Of a stretch of DNA of 64,000 nt, positions 8,609 to 16,429 are shown piece by piece. Position numbers and translations under genes: made by a program. Source of the DNA: Nocardia sp. (GTDB taxonomy: Bacteria; Actinomycetota; Actinomycetes; Mycobacteriales; Mycobacteriaceae); assembly GCF_025465275.1 (NCBI RefSeq), contig NZ_JAODNK010000181.1, positions 1-64,000 on the forward strand. The letters run 5' to 3'. The notes under the pieces are model-generated. The model did no database searches, was not told the DNA's origin, and was given only the letters and a program-made list of their open reading frames with translations. Within the stretch, counting starts at the first letter, position 1. Every line of letters starts with the position of its first letter.

Positions 8609-9441
8609 TGCACGATGATCGGCGCCACTTGGGCATCGGTCCAGCGATTTTCCGCGAAGGCGACCATATCCACCTGGCGGCGCACATTGGAGATTCCGGT
8701 GACAACGCAGGTGCCGAGCGGACCGCGCCGGTCGTACAGCGTGGCCGTGGCGACGGCGATCCCGTCCGCCGCCACGTGGTCCTGGGCGAGCAATCCCAGC
8801 TCAGCGCCCTCGGGCAGGCGAGACATGGTGACGGTCACGTCGCTGTTGATGTACCCGACGCCCTCGGTTCCCCAGTTGCACACCAGGTTTGTCGCATCGC
8901 CGACAAACGCGGCGCGCTGGAACGGCGAGATGGGCTCACCTTCCACCAGCGCGGGCAGGTTGTGCCACACGGATTTCCGTTCACCGTTCTGGCCGGCGGC
9001 AAAATCCCCGGTCCAGTCCAGTTCGCCCACCTTGAACAGTGGCGGATTGCCGTCGGGACCATCGAGTTTGTCCGCAGGTGTGGGCAATTGCCGCACCGCC
9101 TGCCACACCTGTCCGGGCGGTTGCTGGGCGACAGCCAGATACATGACGCTCGCCCGCGCTCGGACCTCGCCGCGCTGCACGATCGACGCATCGATCACGC
9201 GAACCCGGGTGCCGTCCCGGACCACTTCGCTGCGCAGCGCGATCGGCTCGTTGAGCACCGGCCGGAACAGGTCTGCGGTGAAACGTGCGGGGATGAATGC
9301 CGCCCCGGGGCAATGAGTTTCCAGCTCGCGAGCCAGTAGCCCGCATACCGAGGTGCCGGCGACCTGCGTTGAGGTCCATGCACTGACCGCCAGTTCGGTG
9401 GCGAGGTAACAACCGTCGACCTCGGTGAAGAATGCGACCAC
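8605..9441 (-). CDS. Acyl-CoA thioesterase-like double hotdog protein
   Basis: A 278-residue protein resembling TesB-type/4HBT_3 thioesterases, which contain two hotdog folds in one chain and hydrolyse acyl-CoA. The N-terminal half (GTSVCGLLARELE, IPARFTADLFRPV) and the second half (RAAFVGDATNLVCNWG, then INSDVTVTMSRLPEG and DRRGPLGTCVVTG) follow the family pattern; the second half ends with the usual aspartate-containing strand. The GTG start at 9441 is preceded by AGGGG at 7 nt. It heads a two-gene operon with the DUF5925 ATPase. A TetR-like operator of KstR form lies 38 bp upstream, suggesting lipid or sterol control. Confidence 0.75.
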   Translation of the reverse strand: MVAFFTEVDGCYLATELAVSAWTSTQVAGTSVCGLLARELETHCPGAAFIPARFTADLFRPVLNEPIALRSEVVRDGTRVRVIDASIVQRGEVRARASVMYLAVAQQPPGQVWQAVRQLPTPADKLDGPDGNPPLFKVGELDWTGDFAAGQNGERKSVWHNLPALVEGEPISPFQRAAFVGDATNLVCNWGTEGVGYINSDVTVTMSRLPEGAELGLLAQDHVAADGIAVATATLYDRRGPLGTCVVTGISNVRRQVDMVAFAENRWTDAQVAPIIVQ

Positions 9442-9463
9442 GGCCGGACCCCTGTCAGTTCGA

Positions 9464-9502
9464 AGACCTTTTCTGAATTAGAACATGTTTCAGAAAAGGT
9501 CT
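9464..9502. promoter_or_regulatory. Long inverted repeat enclosing a KstR-like operator
   Basis: Arms AGACCTTTTCTGAA (9464-9477) and TTCAGAAAAGGTCT (9489-9502) are perfectly complementary over 14 bp. Inside, 9479-9492 reads TAGAACATGTTTCA and fits the TnnAACnnGTTnnA motif of the TetR-family repressor KstR at all eight fixed positions. It is 38 bp upstream of the thioesterase start and 14 bp past the msrA stop, so it may serve both as operator and as msrA terminator hairpin. Confidence 0.6.
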
Positions 9503-9515
9503 CCGCTCGACGGTC

Positions 9516-10028
9516 CTACTGCGCCGTCTGGCGCTTCGGCAGCTTCCAGCCCGCGCGCGGGAAGTGGCAGGTGTAGCCCTCGGGGTAGCGCTCCAGGTAG
9601 TCCTGGTGCTCGGGCTCGGCCCGCCAGAAATCGCGCGCCGGAGTCACCTCGGTGACCACCTTGCCGGGCCACAGGCCCGAGGCGTCGACATCGGCGATGG
9701 TGTCCTCGGCGACGCGCTTCTGCTCGTCATCGAGGTAGAAGATCGCCGAGCGGTAACTCGTGCCGACATCATTGCCCTGACGATCCTTGGTCGACGGATC
9801 GTGAATCTGGAAGAAGAACTCCAGCAACGCCCGATAATCCGTCTGCGCCGGGTCGTAGGTGATCTCCACGGCCTCCGCATGGCCCGGGTGATTGCGATAC
9901 GTGGGGTGGTCGTTGCGGCCACCGGTGTAGCCGACCTCCGTGGACAGCACCCCCGGCTGCCTGCGGATCAGGTCCTGCATGCCCCAGAAGCAGCCACCGG
10001 CCAGAATCGCCTTCCGCGTGTCGCTCAC
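9516..10028 (-). CDS. msrA: Peptide methionine-(S)-S-oxide reductase MsrA
   Basis: A 170-residue cytoplasmic repair enzyme that reduces methionine-S-sulfoxide in proteins using thioredoxin. The active-site motif GCFWG is at 12-16 with catalytic Cys13, followed by VGYTGG, the HAEAVEITYDP segment and the FFFQIHDPS segment, all diagnostic. The length is typical. I chose the GTG at 10028, preceded by GGAGG; an upstream start at 10079 would add a non-conserved tail. The C-terminus lacks an obvious resolving-cysteine tail, so the resolving residue is uncertain. It appears to be a single-gene unit. Confidence 0.95.
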   Translation of the reverse strand: MSDTRKAILAGGCFWGMQDLIRRQPGVLSTEVGYTGGRNDHPTYRNHPGHAEAVEITYDPAQTDYRALLEFFFQIHDPSTKDRQGNDVGTSYRSAIFYLDDEQKRVAEDTIADVDASGLWPGKVVTEVTPARDFWRAEPEHQDYLERYPEGYTCHFPRAGWKLPKRQTAQ

Positions 10029-10089
10029 GCGTCCTCCTTCATGAAGAGAGTCTCGTACTGCTAGTACAACGGGCGGCACGCTTCGTAAA

Positions 10090-10108
10090 GTCCCCGCACG
10101 GCGGGGAC
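10090..10108 (-). terminator. Hairpin downstream of lipoprotein gene
   Basis: GTCCCCGC (10090-10097) and GCGGGGAC (10101-10108) form an 8-bp stem with a 3-nt loop. On the minus strand it is followed by TTTACG. It lies about 100 bp past the lipoprotein stop and would separate that gene from msrA. Confidence 0.45.
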
Positions 10109-10209
10109 GTCACACTTCGGTCACCATTCGGGCCGGCGGCGCGCAATTCGCGCTCTCGGCACCTGCTCCATTATCCGCACCGCGCGATCGAGCCCGGAGT
10201 CGGCAACCC

Positions 10210-10998
10210 TCACCCGCTGATGTTGTTGATGCAGTAGCCGCCCGCACCGATCGACAGGGAAAAGGTCATCGGCTGCGTCACGTTCGACGAATTCGTCACC
10301 GGACCCGATACTTCGACGTCGGTATCGCCGGTGGACTTCGACGTGAGCGCGCCGAATGCGGTGACACCGGTGAGTCTTCCGGGGTTGTTCGCCAACACCG
10401 ATCCCGCGCAGACGAGCGGATACTTGCCCTCGATGTCGTCGGCAGCGACCGGCTTACCGATCCAGCGGGACAGGTAGCGCTGCACGGCATATCGCGCGTC
10501 GGCCGCGGTGTAGGAGTTCACCGATCCGGTGGCATCGACATAGGGACACGCATATCCGGAAGCGATTTCGGCGCGCTTCACACTGACCGACCGCACCGGC
10601 CCCTTCCAGCTCACCGCGAATTGTCCGTCGATACCGGGTTGTGCGACCGCGGCGAGAATATCGGCCTTGTCGGCGTACATCTCTCGCGCATGCTCGGGTT
10701 CGATGGTCCAGCATTTGCCAATCAGCTGATCGATATCGTCACCGATCAGATCATGCACCCATGGCCGCAGTGCGGCGGCAGCGCGCGGATTGCCGGGAAC
10801 CTCGCCGACGGTAACCGATTCGGCGGGTGCGGGTGCGTCCGGCACCGTCGAACTCGGCTGCGGCAGAGCCGATATCGTAGTCGGCACGACTGACGAGGAA
10901 TGCCGCGTGTGCTGTTCTGTGCCACCGCATGCGGTCAGCAGTACGGATGCCGCGAGCACAATCAGGCCCAATTCACCGCGCGCTCTGCACTTGATCAC
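10210..10998 (-). CDS. Secreted lipoprotein, function unknown
   Basis: A 262-residue lipoprotein precursor. It begins with charged residues, a hydrophobic stretch LGLIVLAASVLL and a lipobox LTAC; lipidation would be on Cys24. A Ser/Thr/Pro-rich linker of about 40 residues precedes a globular domain with several cysteines (KCW, YACPY, LVCAG, GYCINN) that may form disulfides outside the membrane. I do not recognise the domain. The GTG at 10998 gives the best signal peptide. It stands alone, divergent from the MinD-like gene. Confidence 0.75.
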   Translation of the reverse strand: MIKCRARGELGLIVLAASVLLTACGGTEQHTRHSSSVVPTTISALPQPSSTVPDAPAPAESVTVGEVPGNPRAAAALRPWVHDLIGDDIDQLIGKCWTIEPEHAREMYADKADILAAVAQPGIDGQFAVSWKGPVRSVSVKRAEIASGYACPYVDATGSVNSYTAADARYAVQRYLSRWIGKPVAADDIEGKYPLVCAGSVLANNPGRLTGVTAFGALTSKSTGDTDVEVSGPVTNSSNVTQPMTFSLSIGAGGYCINNISG

Positions 10999-11263
10999 GA
11001 CTACGATGCTAACGACGAACAGTCGTGCAGGAACGGATCAGCACGCGTCGGTGTCGGTGATTCGCATCGAACCCTCACGCTGCGGTGATCGGTGTATTAT
11101 CTTGCGCAGTTGAAAGACGTTGCACGGCAGTTCTTTTGAGAGCCGTCCGGGTGGTGCGCGACTGTAGGGGGTATGGCGGAGCAGGAACCGAAGGACTCAT
11201 CGAAGATGTCGTAGCGCAGGGGTATCTCGTCGGCACGGTGTGGGTGCCGACGAGGGGCAGTCG

Positions 11264-12217
11264 ATGACGGAAGAACTGTTTCTTGCTGAATTCGACGCCG
11301 AAGCAACCGAATGCGCAGCAGAAAAGTTCCCGCGCACAAAGGAATCTCGAGTGTTCGACCGTTTCCCCGATCACCCAGCCCGGCTTTCCTCGACGCCGAC
11401 GGACCTATCCCTCCTGCTCCGCCCGGCCCCGCCCGGTGCGCCCACCGATCTCGTCCGCCTGCACGGCGGCAATGGCTTTCTCATGTGGGCCGACCTACCG
11501 CCGGTGCTCGTGGTGGGCAGCTCCGGCGGTGCGGGCACCACCACCACCGCCCTAGGCGTCGCCACCGCCGCGTCCTACAACTATCGCGAGCACTCGCCGA
11601 TCGTGGTCGATGCCACCGCCACCGGTGGCGACCTCGCCCGGCGTGGTTGCGACGCAATCGATCCCGCGGGCACCGTGCAAACCTGGTTGAACATGAGCCA
11701 TCGCGGTCTCGCCTCCACCGTGCTCGACAGCTGCGGCGAGAACAGCTCCAGCGTGGGCATCCTGCCGCGCGGGCCCGAGGCGCTGCCCCGGCGCGAGAGC
11801 TACTCCTCGGTGCACCGCAGCCTGTGCGATGCGGGGTGCCTGCCCGTCTACGACGGCGGCTCCCCGGTCACCAATCCGATGATCGCGCCGCTGCTGTCGG
11901 ACTCCCGGATCGCGCTGGTGATCACCCTGGCCGCACGCGCCGATGCCGTGAACCGGCTCAAACCCGCGCTGATCTGGCTCGACGACAATTACAGCGAATA
12001 CCATCTCGCGGAGTCGGTCATTGTCGTGACCAGGCAGCATCCCAGTGACGGCCCGAGCGTCGCCAAACACATTCGGACCTATCTGGGTAAGTTCGTGCGC
12101 GCCGTGACCGAGATTCCGTACGACGCCCACCTCGCGGGCGGTGGCCCGGTCACCTGGTCGCAGCTGGCACCCCCGACCCGCAATGCGTACCGGCAGATCG
12201 TCAACCTGCTCCGATAA
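11264..12217 (+). CDS. MinD/ParA-like P-loop ATPase
   Basis: A 317-residue protein with a variable N-terminus of about 75 residues and a MinD/CpaE-like nucleotide-binding domain. The deviant Walker A is GSSGGAGTTTTA, followed by VVDATATGGDLARR (the switch I region) and ALVITLAARADAVNR late in the domain. Such proteins position cell structures or assist secretion systems, including EspI-like proteins of ESX loci, but no ESX genes are nearby, so the role is open. I chose the ATG at 11264 because GAGGGG precedes it; a GTG at 11240 would add 8 residues. Confidence 0.7.
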   Translation: MTEELFLAEFDAEATECAAEKFPRTKESRVFDRFPDHPARLSSTPTDLSLLLRPAPPGAPTDLVRLHGGNGFLMWADLPPVLVVGSSGGAGTTTTALGVATAASYNYREHSPIVVDATATGGDLARRGCDAIDPAGTVQTWLNMSHRGLASTVLDSCGENSSSVGILPRGPEALPRRESYSSVHRSLCDAGCLPVYDGGSPVTNPMIAPLLSDSRIALVITLAARADAVNRLKPALIWLDDNYSEYHLAESVIVVTRQHPSDGPSVAKHIRTYLGKFVRAVTEIPYDAHLAGGGPVTWSQLAPPTRNAYRQIVNLLR

Positions 12218-12243
12218 TCCGGCCGTTCGGCGACCTCTTTTTT

Positions 12244-12255
12244 GACTGATCAGTC
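12244..12255. promoter_or_regulatory. Palindromic operator of the TetR-SDR operon
   Basis: GACTGATCAGTC is a perfect 12-bp palindrome located 23 bp upstream of the TetR start codon. This position and form are typical for autoregulation by a TetR protein. Confidence 0.6.
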
Positions 12256-12278
12256 CAGATACGGCTACAGTCCCCGGC

Positions 12279-12860
12279 ATGGCGAGGACCAAGGAGTTCG
12301 ATCCGGACTCCGTGCTGCAGCGAGCGCTGGAATTGTTCTGGGAGCGCGGGTTCGAAGCGACGTCGATGGCGGACCTGGTCGAGCACCTGGCGATCGGCAA
12401 AGCCAGCCTCTATGCGACCTTCGGGAGCAAGCAGCAGCTGTATGAGAAAGCGCTGCAACGGTATACGGAGAGCACCGATCCGCGGATCATGGCGGAGCTC
12501 TCACAACCAGGGCCGGTACTGCCGGCCGTGCGCGGGCTGATCGAACGCTATGCATGGGAGGCTGCCGGGGACGAGCGGCACCGGGGTTGCCTGGTAGTCA
12601 ACAGCGCGGTGGAGCTGGCAGCGCGCGAGCCGGGGGTAGCACGACAGGTCGAGGCGAGTTGGGCCTTGCTGGAAACGACTCTGACCTCGGCTCTCCTGCG
12701 CGCCAAGGCGCAGGGCGAGCTGCGACCGGACGCCGATCCACGGGCACTGGCACGATTCCTGCTCGTCTTTCTGCAAGGGGTGCGGGTGCTGGAGCGGGCC
12801 CCCGGCGCGGCGACGCGATTGCGCGATGCGGCCGCGGTCGCGATCGCAGCACTCGACTGA
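12279..12860 (+). CDS. TetR-family transcriptional regulator
   Basis: A 193-residue regulator. The N-terminal helix-turn-helix (about 10-55) contains ALELFWERGFEATSMADLVEHLAIGKASLYATFGSK, split here into recognisable TetR motifs ending in the YATFGSK signature. The C-terminal ligand domain resembles the AefR/YcdC-like group, whose effectors are unknown. A palindrome lies just upstream of its start. The SDR gene follows 32 bp later on the same strand, so the regulator probably controls its own operon and responds to a substrate or product of that reductase. Confidence 0.9.
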   Translation: MARTKEFDPDSVLQRALELFWERGFEATSMADLVEHLAIGKASLYATFGSKQQLYEKALQRYTESTDPRIMAELSQPGPVLPAVRGLIERYAWEAAGDERHRGCLVVNSAVELAAREPGVARQVEASWALLETTLTSALLRAKAQGELRPDADPRALARFLLVFLQGVRVLERAPGAATRLRDAAAVAIAALD

Positions 12861-12892
12861 TTCAAGACTGATCGTTACAGAAAGCGAGAACC

Positions 12893-13654
12893 ATGCGCGC
12901 ACGTTTCGACGGCAAGGTCGTGCTGATCACCGGCGGCGCGGGAGTGATCGCCGGCGCGACGGCGCAGGCCTTCGCCGATCTCGGGGCCACGGTGGCACTG
13001 GCCGGCCACAATGCCGGCACGCTCGCCGCGGCCGCGGCCCGAATCCCCAGCAGCACAGGCACAATCGACTGGGTAGTCGCCGACGTCACCGATGGTGCGC
13101 AGGTCGCGGCGCTGGTGGCCGAGGTGGTGCGCCGTCACGGCGGGCTGCATATCGCGTTCAATAGCGCCGGGATCTTCGGAAAGGGCGCTCCCGTCGCGGA
13201 TCTCGACGAGGACGTGTGGTCGAAAGTGCTGGACGTCAACCTGACCGGCGTCTTCCTGGCCATGAAGTACGAGATCGCGCATATGCGCGCCCACGGCGGC
13301 GGGGTGATCATCAATATGGCCTCCAATATCGGTGCGCACGGCCGTCGCCCGGGTATGGCCGCCTACGCCGCCTCCAAGGCCGCCGTCAGTGTCCTGACCC
13401 GCACCGCGGCTCGCGATCACATTGCCGACGGCGTGCGGATCAATGCCGTCAGCCCGGGCGCTACCGATACTCCGATGTCCTTCCGCCCCAATGAAACCCG
13501 TGCCGATCGGGACGCCAGGATCAGTGCCGCCGTCCCCGTCGCACGGGTCGGCACGCCCGCCGAGATCGCCGCCGCCGTCCTTTGGCTGGCCTCCGAGGAG
13601 TCCGGTTTCATGGTCGGCCACGATCTCGTCATCGACGGCGGCGCGACCGCATAG
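12893..13654 (+). CDS. SDR family oxidoreductase
   Basis: A 253-residue classical SDR. NNAG is replaced by NSAG, the catalytic Tyr-Lys lies in YAASK, and the serine in NMASNIG; the C-terminal SGFMVGHDLVIDGG motif is standard. The glycine-rich loop is unusual: it reads TGGAGVIA where TGxxxGxG is expected, so two of the usual glycines are missing and cofactor affinity may differ. It is second in an operon behind a TetR gene, and the palindrome at 12244 likely regulates both. Confidence 0.85.
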   Translation: MRARFDGKVVLITGGAGVIAGATAQAFADLGATVALAGHNAGTLAAAAARIPSSTGTIDWVVADVTDGAQVAALVAEVVRRHGGLHIAFNSAGIFGKGAPVADLDEDVWSKVLDVNLTGVFLAMKYEIAHMRAHGGGVIINMASNIGAHGRRPGMAAYAASKAAVSVLTRTAARDHIADGVRINAVSPGATDTPMSFRPNETRADRDARISAAVPVARVGTPAEIAAAVLWLASEESGFMVGHDLVIDGGATA

Positions 13655-13685
13655 CGGGTCCGGCAACCTCCGAGCAGTGGCGGTA

Positions 13686-13734
13686 TGTAAATCATTCCTT
13701 GACAAGACCCCGCTTGTAAATGCATCGTTTACAT
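13686..13734. promoter_or_regulatory. Promoter region with three TGTAAAT elements
   Basis: TGTAAAT occurs at 13686-13692 and 13715-13721, and its inverse TTTACA(T) at 13728-13734, directly abutting the start codon at 13735. The last two form an inverted repeat with a 7-nt spacer. A TTGACA box is at 13699-13704. The arrangement suggests an operator overlapping the transcription start; the binding protein is unknown and could be the gene product itself. Confidence 0.4.
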
Positions 13735-14235
13735 ATGACCGATGCACAGCACAGGGACCCCGCCGATGAGCGGGCAATCCTGGCAAAAATGTTGTCCACC
13801 AATGCCACCTTCGTCTCCGAGGTACTGCACCCGGCCGAGGGCACACCGACCCCCTCGGTGATGGCCGCGCTGCGAGCGGCGCGCAGTCTCGACAATGTTG
13901 TCGACGATGTGCTGCGTTCGCTGGTGCAGCAGGCCCGCGACGAGGGCCGCACCTGGGCCGAGATCGGCGAGATCTTCGGCACCTCACGGCAGGCCGCGTT
14001 CCAGCGATTCGGCGGCGGCGGCAGTGGGATGCCCCTCGTGCCCCCGCCGCCGGCGCCGTTCCACTCCATGCCCGAGATGCCGCCGATGCCGGAAATGCCG
14101 AAGCCGCCGCAGGTTCCGGGCTGGCCGCCCACCCCGCCGACCATAGGCTGGCCGCCACGGCCCGGCCAGCCGCCGCAGCACGGCCAGCCGGGTCAGCCGC
14201 CGCAGCACGGCCGGCCGCCGTCATCGGACGCCTGA
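13735..14235 (+). CDS. HTH-like protein with proline-rich tail
   Basis: A 166-residue hypothetical protein. The central part (about 40-85) contains ARSLDNVVDDVLRSLVQQARDEGRTWAEIGEIFGTSRQAAFQRF, a helix-turn-helix pattern widespread in small actinobacterial proteins. From residue 90 the chain is a low-complexity tail of proline, glycine, methionine and tryptophan with a repeated PGQPPQHG motif, probably disordered. No enzymatic motif is seen. I chose the ATG at 13735, which directly follows a TGTAAA inverted repeat; an upstream ATG at 13720 lies inside that repeat. DNA binding is inferred only from the helix-turn-helix. Confidence 0.6.
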   Translation: MTDAQHRDPADERAILAKMLSTNATFVSEVLHPAEGTPTPSVMAALRAARSLDNVVDDVLRSLVQQARDEGRTWAEIGEIFGTSRQAAFQRFGGGGSGMPLVPPPPAPFHSMPEMPPMPEMPKPPQVPGWPPTPPTIGWPPRPGQPPQHGQPGQPPQHGRPPSSDA

Positions 14236-14262
14236 TCGATTGCGCGCGTGCGGGTTCCGGAC

Positions 14263-14937
14263 ATGACGATCGCCGCGACTCCGGTCGCACTACGCGCGAG
14301 CGCACAGCGCCGACTGCTGTCCGCCGCCCGCAGCCGGTTCGCCGAGGACGCGCTCGCGGACGCCGTATCGGCGGGAACGCGGCAGGTCGTCCTGCTCGGG
14401 ACCGCGTTGGACACCTTCGCCTGCCACAACCCGTATCCGAGCCTGCGCGTCTTCGAGGTCACCAACCCTGACCTCGACCTCGTGACGGCAACAACCGATT
14501 TCGACCACGACTCACCGGCATTCGTCATCCGGCTCCGCACCGAGCTGCCGCCGATATTCGGCGTCGAGGGTGACGGCACCGAGGAAACCGGCCCAAGTAC
14601 CGGCGGAGCGGGCGTCGGGGGTCTCGCCTCCGGCAATGCTCCGCTGCCGACCGAACCCAAGAACGACGCGAGCGTCACCGTGACGCTGCGCCTGGTCGGC
14701 GGGTTCGCACCCGGCAGCGAGATCGTCTTCGACCAGCCGCCGCACCTGATTCCTTCCCTGTCCGAATTGCTGGGCGACACGGGCTTCGAATTACTGGAGG
14801 ATCTCGGCCCCCGGGAGTTAGCCTCCCGCTATCTCGATCGACCGATCGGATCGACGCATTCGAGCGAACCTCATGTCCTGTGGGCGCGGGTCCGCAATAA
14901 TGCTGGACGGCCGCCCAGTTCGCTTGTTGCCCGATGA
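14263..14937 (+). CDS. Shortened SAM-dependent methyltransferase-like protein (LCM family)
   Basis: A 224-residue protein resembling actinobacterial leucine-carboxyl-methyltransferase-like enzymes, which are usually near 280-300 residues. The SAM motif region survives as VVLLGTALDTFACHNPYPSLRVFEVTNP, but the consensus is GAGLDTR, so the second glycine and the arginine are lost. The next acidic motif is replaced, and the central catalytic segment is missing: a Gly/Thr/Pro-rich stretch of about 40 residues sits there instead. The C-terminal GSEIVFDQPP and GFELLEDLGP parts are recognisable. It may be inactive or have another role. The TTG-started glycosidase follows after 9 bp. Confidence 0.55.
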   Translation: MTIAATPVALRASAQRRLLSAARSRFAEDALADAVSAGTRQVVLLGTALDTFACHNPYPSLRVFEVTNPDLDLVTATTDFDHDSPAFVIRLRTELPPIFGVEGDGTEETGPSTGGAGVGGLASGNAPLPTEPKNDASVTVTLRLVGGFAPGSEIVFDQPPHLIPSLSELLGDTGFELLEDLGPRELASRYLDRPIGSTHSSEPHVLWARVRNNAGRPPSSLVAR

Positions 14938-14946
14938 GGAGTCCCC

Positions 14947-16272
14947 TTGCGACCGCACACCCGCCGTCACGCGCTCGCCACCCTGGCCGCGGTCGCCACC
15001 GCGCTGCTCACGAGCGCTGTTCCCGCCCAGGCGCGCCCGGCGCCGGCGACGCTGCCCGCGCTCGGCGGCGACTTCTACTGGGGTGTGGCCACGGCGGGCT
15101 TCCAATCCGAAGGCCATGCGCCCGATAGCAATTGGCTGCGCTACGTCGGCACCCACCCCGACTACGACCGCTACGGCGACAGCGTCGACTTCTACACCCG
15201 GTACGCCTCCGATATCGCGCTCGCCAAGAACCTGGGTGTGAACGTGTACCGGCTCAGCATCGAATGGGCGCGGGTACAGCCGCAGCCCGGGGTGTGGGAC
15301 GAGGCCGGATTCGCCTTCTACGACAAGGTGATCGCCGCCATTCGCGCGGCGGGCATGCGACCCATGCTGACCCTCGACCACTGGGTGTATCCGGGCTGGG
15401 CGGCCGACCGCGGCGGCTGGGGCAATCCGGGCATGGTGCCGGACTGGCTCACCAATATGCGCACCGTGGTCGACCGGTACGCGGGCGACAACCCGCTGTG
15501 GGTGACCATCAACGAACCGACCGCGTACATGATGAACGAGGTGCGCAACGGCGGGCTGCCGATCACCGACCTGCTCACCATGCAGGACCGACTCGCCGCC
15601 GCGCACAACAGCATCTACGACTACATCCACCAGGTGCAGCCCGGTGCGATGGTCACCAGCAATGTCGCCTACATTCCCGCGGCGGATCCGGTGGTCAACG
15701 GCGCGATCCTCGATAAGATCGCCGCCAAGCTGGACTACGTCGGCATCGACTACTACTACGGCATGTCCGTCGATGTGGCCGCCGAATACATCGCCTACGG
15801 GCAGTCGGCGCTGTGGAAGCTGCCGCTGCAGGCCGACGGCATCTACTACACGCTGCGGCATTTCGCGCAGCTCTTCCCCGGCAAGCCGCTCTACATCATC
15901 GAGAACGGGATGCCGACCGAGAACGGGCAACCGCGCTTCGACGGCTACCGCCGGGCCGATGATCTGCGCGACACCATGTATTGGATCCAGCGCGCCAAGG
16001 CCGACGGCATGAATGTCATGGGCTACAACTACTGGAGCCTCACCGACAACTACGAATGGGGTTCCTACACACCCCGTTTCGGGCTGTACACGGTGGACGT
16101 GCTCAATGATCCGACGCTGACCCGCCGCCCGACCGATGCGGTCGACGCCTACCGGAGCATCACTCACGACGGCGGTGTTCCGGCCGATTATCTGCCGACC
16201 CGGGCGCCGACGACGTGCTCACTGGTGGATGCGCTGGAGAGCTGCAGCGACCCGGTAACCGTGCCGCGGTAA
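14947..16272 (+). CDS. Secreted family 1 glycoside hydrolase-like protein (copy 1)
   Basis: A 441-residue exported beta-glycosidase-like TIM barrel. A signal peptide with TRRHALATL near the start could be Tat or Sec, ending near AQA at 27-29. GH1 landmarks are the acid/base TINEP (Glu190), nucleophile IENGMP (Glu319), LDHWVYPGW and a C-terminal WSLTDNYEWG. The usual QIEG motif is QSEG. Two C-terminal cysteines in TTCSLVDALESC could form a disulfide. The start is a TTG, supported by AGGAG 5 nt upstream. The adjacent gene is a clear paralogue. GH1 enzymes cleave beta-linked sugars; the substrate is unknown and secretion is unusual for the family. Confidence 0.85.
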   Translation: MRPHTRRHALATLAAVATALLTSAVPAQARPAPATLPALGGDFYWGVATAGFQSEGHAPDSNWLRYVGTHPDYDRYGDSVDFYTRYASDIALAKNLGVNVYRLSIEWARVQPQPGVWDEAGFAFYDKVIAAIRAAGMRPMLTLDHWVYPGWAADRGGWGNPGMVPDWLTNMRTVVDRYAGDNPLWVTINEPTAYMMNEVRNGGLPITDLLTMQDRLAAAHNSIYDYIHQVQPGAMVTSNVAYIPAADPVVNGAILDKIAAKLDYVGIDYYYGMSVDVAAEYIAYGQSALWKLPLQADGIYYTLRHFAQLFPGKPLYIIENGMPTENGQPRFDGYRRADDLRDTMYWIQRAKADGMNVMGYNYWSLTDNYEWGSYTPRFGLYTVDVLNDPTLTRRPTDAVDAYRSITHDGGVPADYLPTRAPTTCSLVDALESCSDPVTVPR

Positions 16273-16429
16273 CCGGCGGGCAGGTCCGGCCCGGACGTCG
16301 ACCGGCCGTGTGTGACCGGCCGCACTAGCCCCTCATACGACACGCATCCTGCTGCACCGAAATTCGGCAATCTGACAGCTACCCTCCAATCGGGACATTT
16401 CGACCACTCGTCCCGGAGGAGGAGCCCCG

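Noticed and set aside
12875..14305. A 476-codon minus-strand frame
   Set aside because: It is antisense to the SDR and the proline-rich protein; Arg/Ala/Pro low complexity only.
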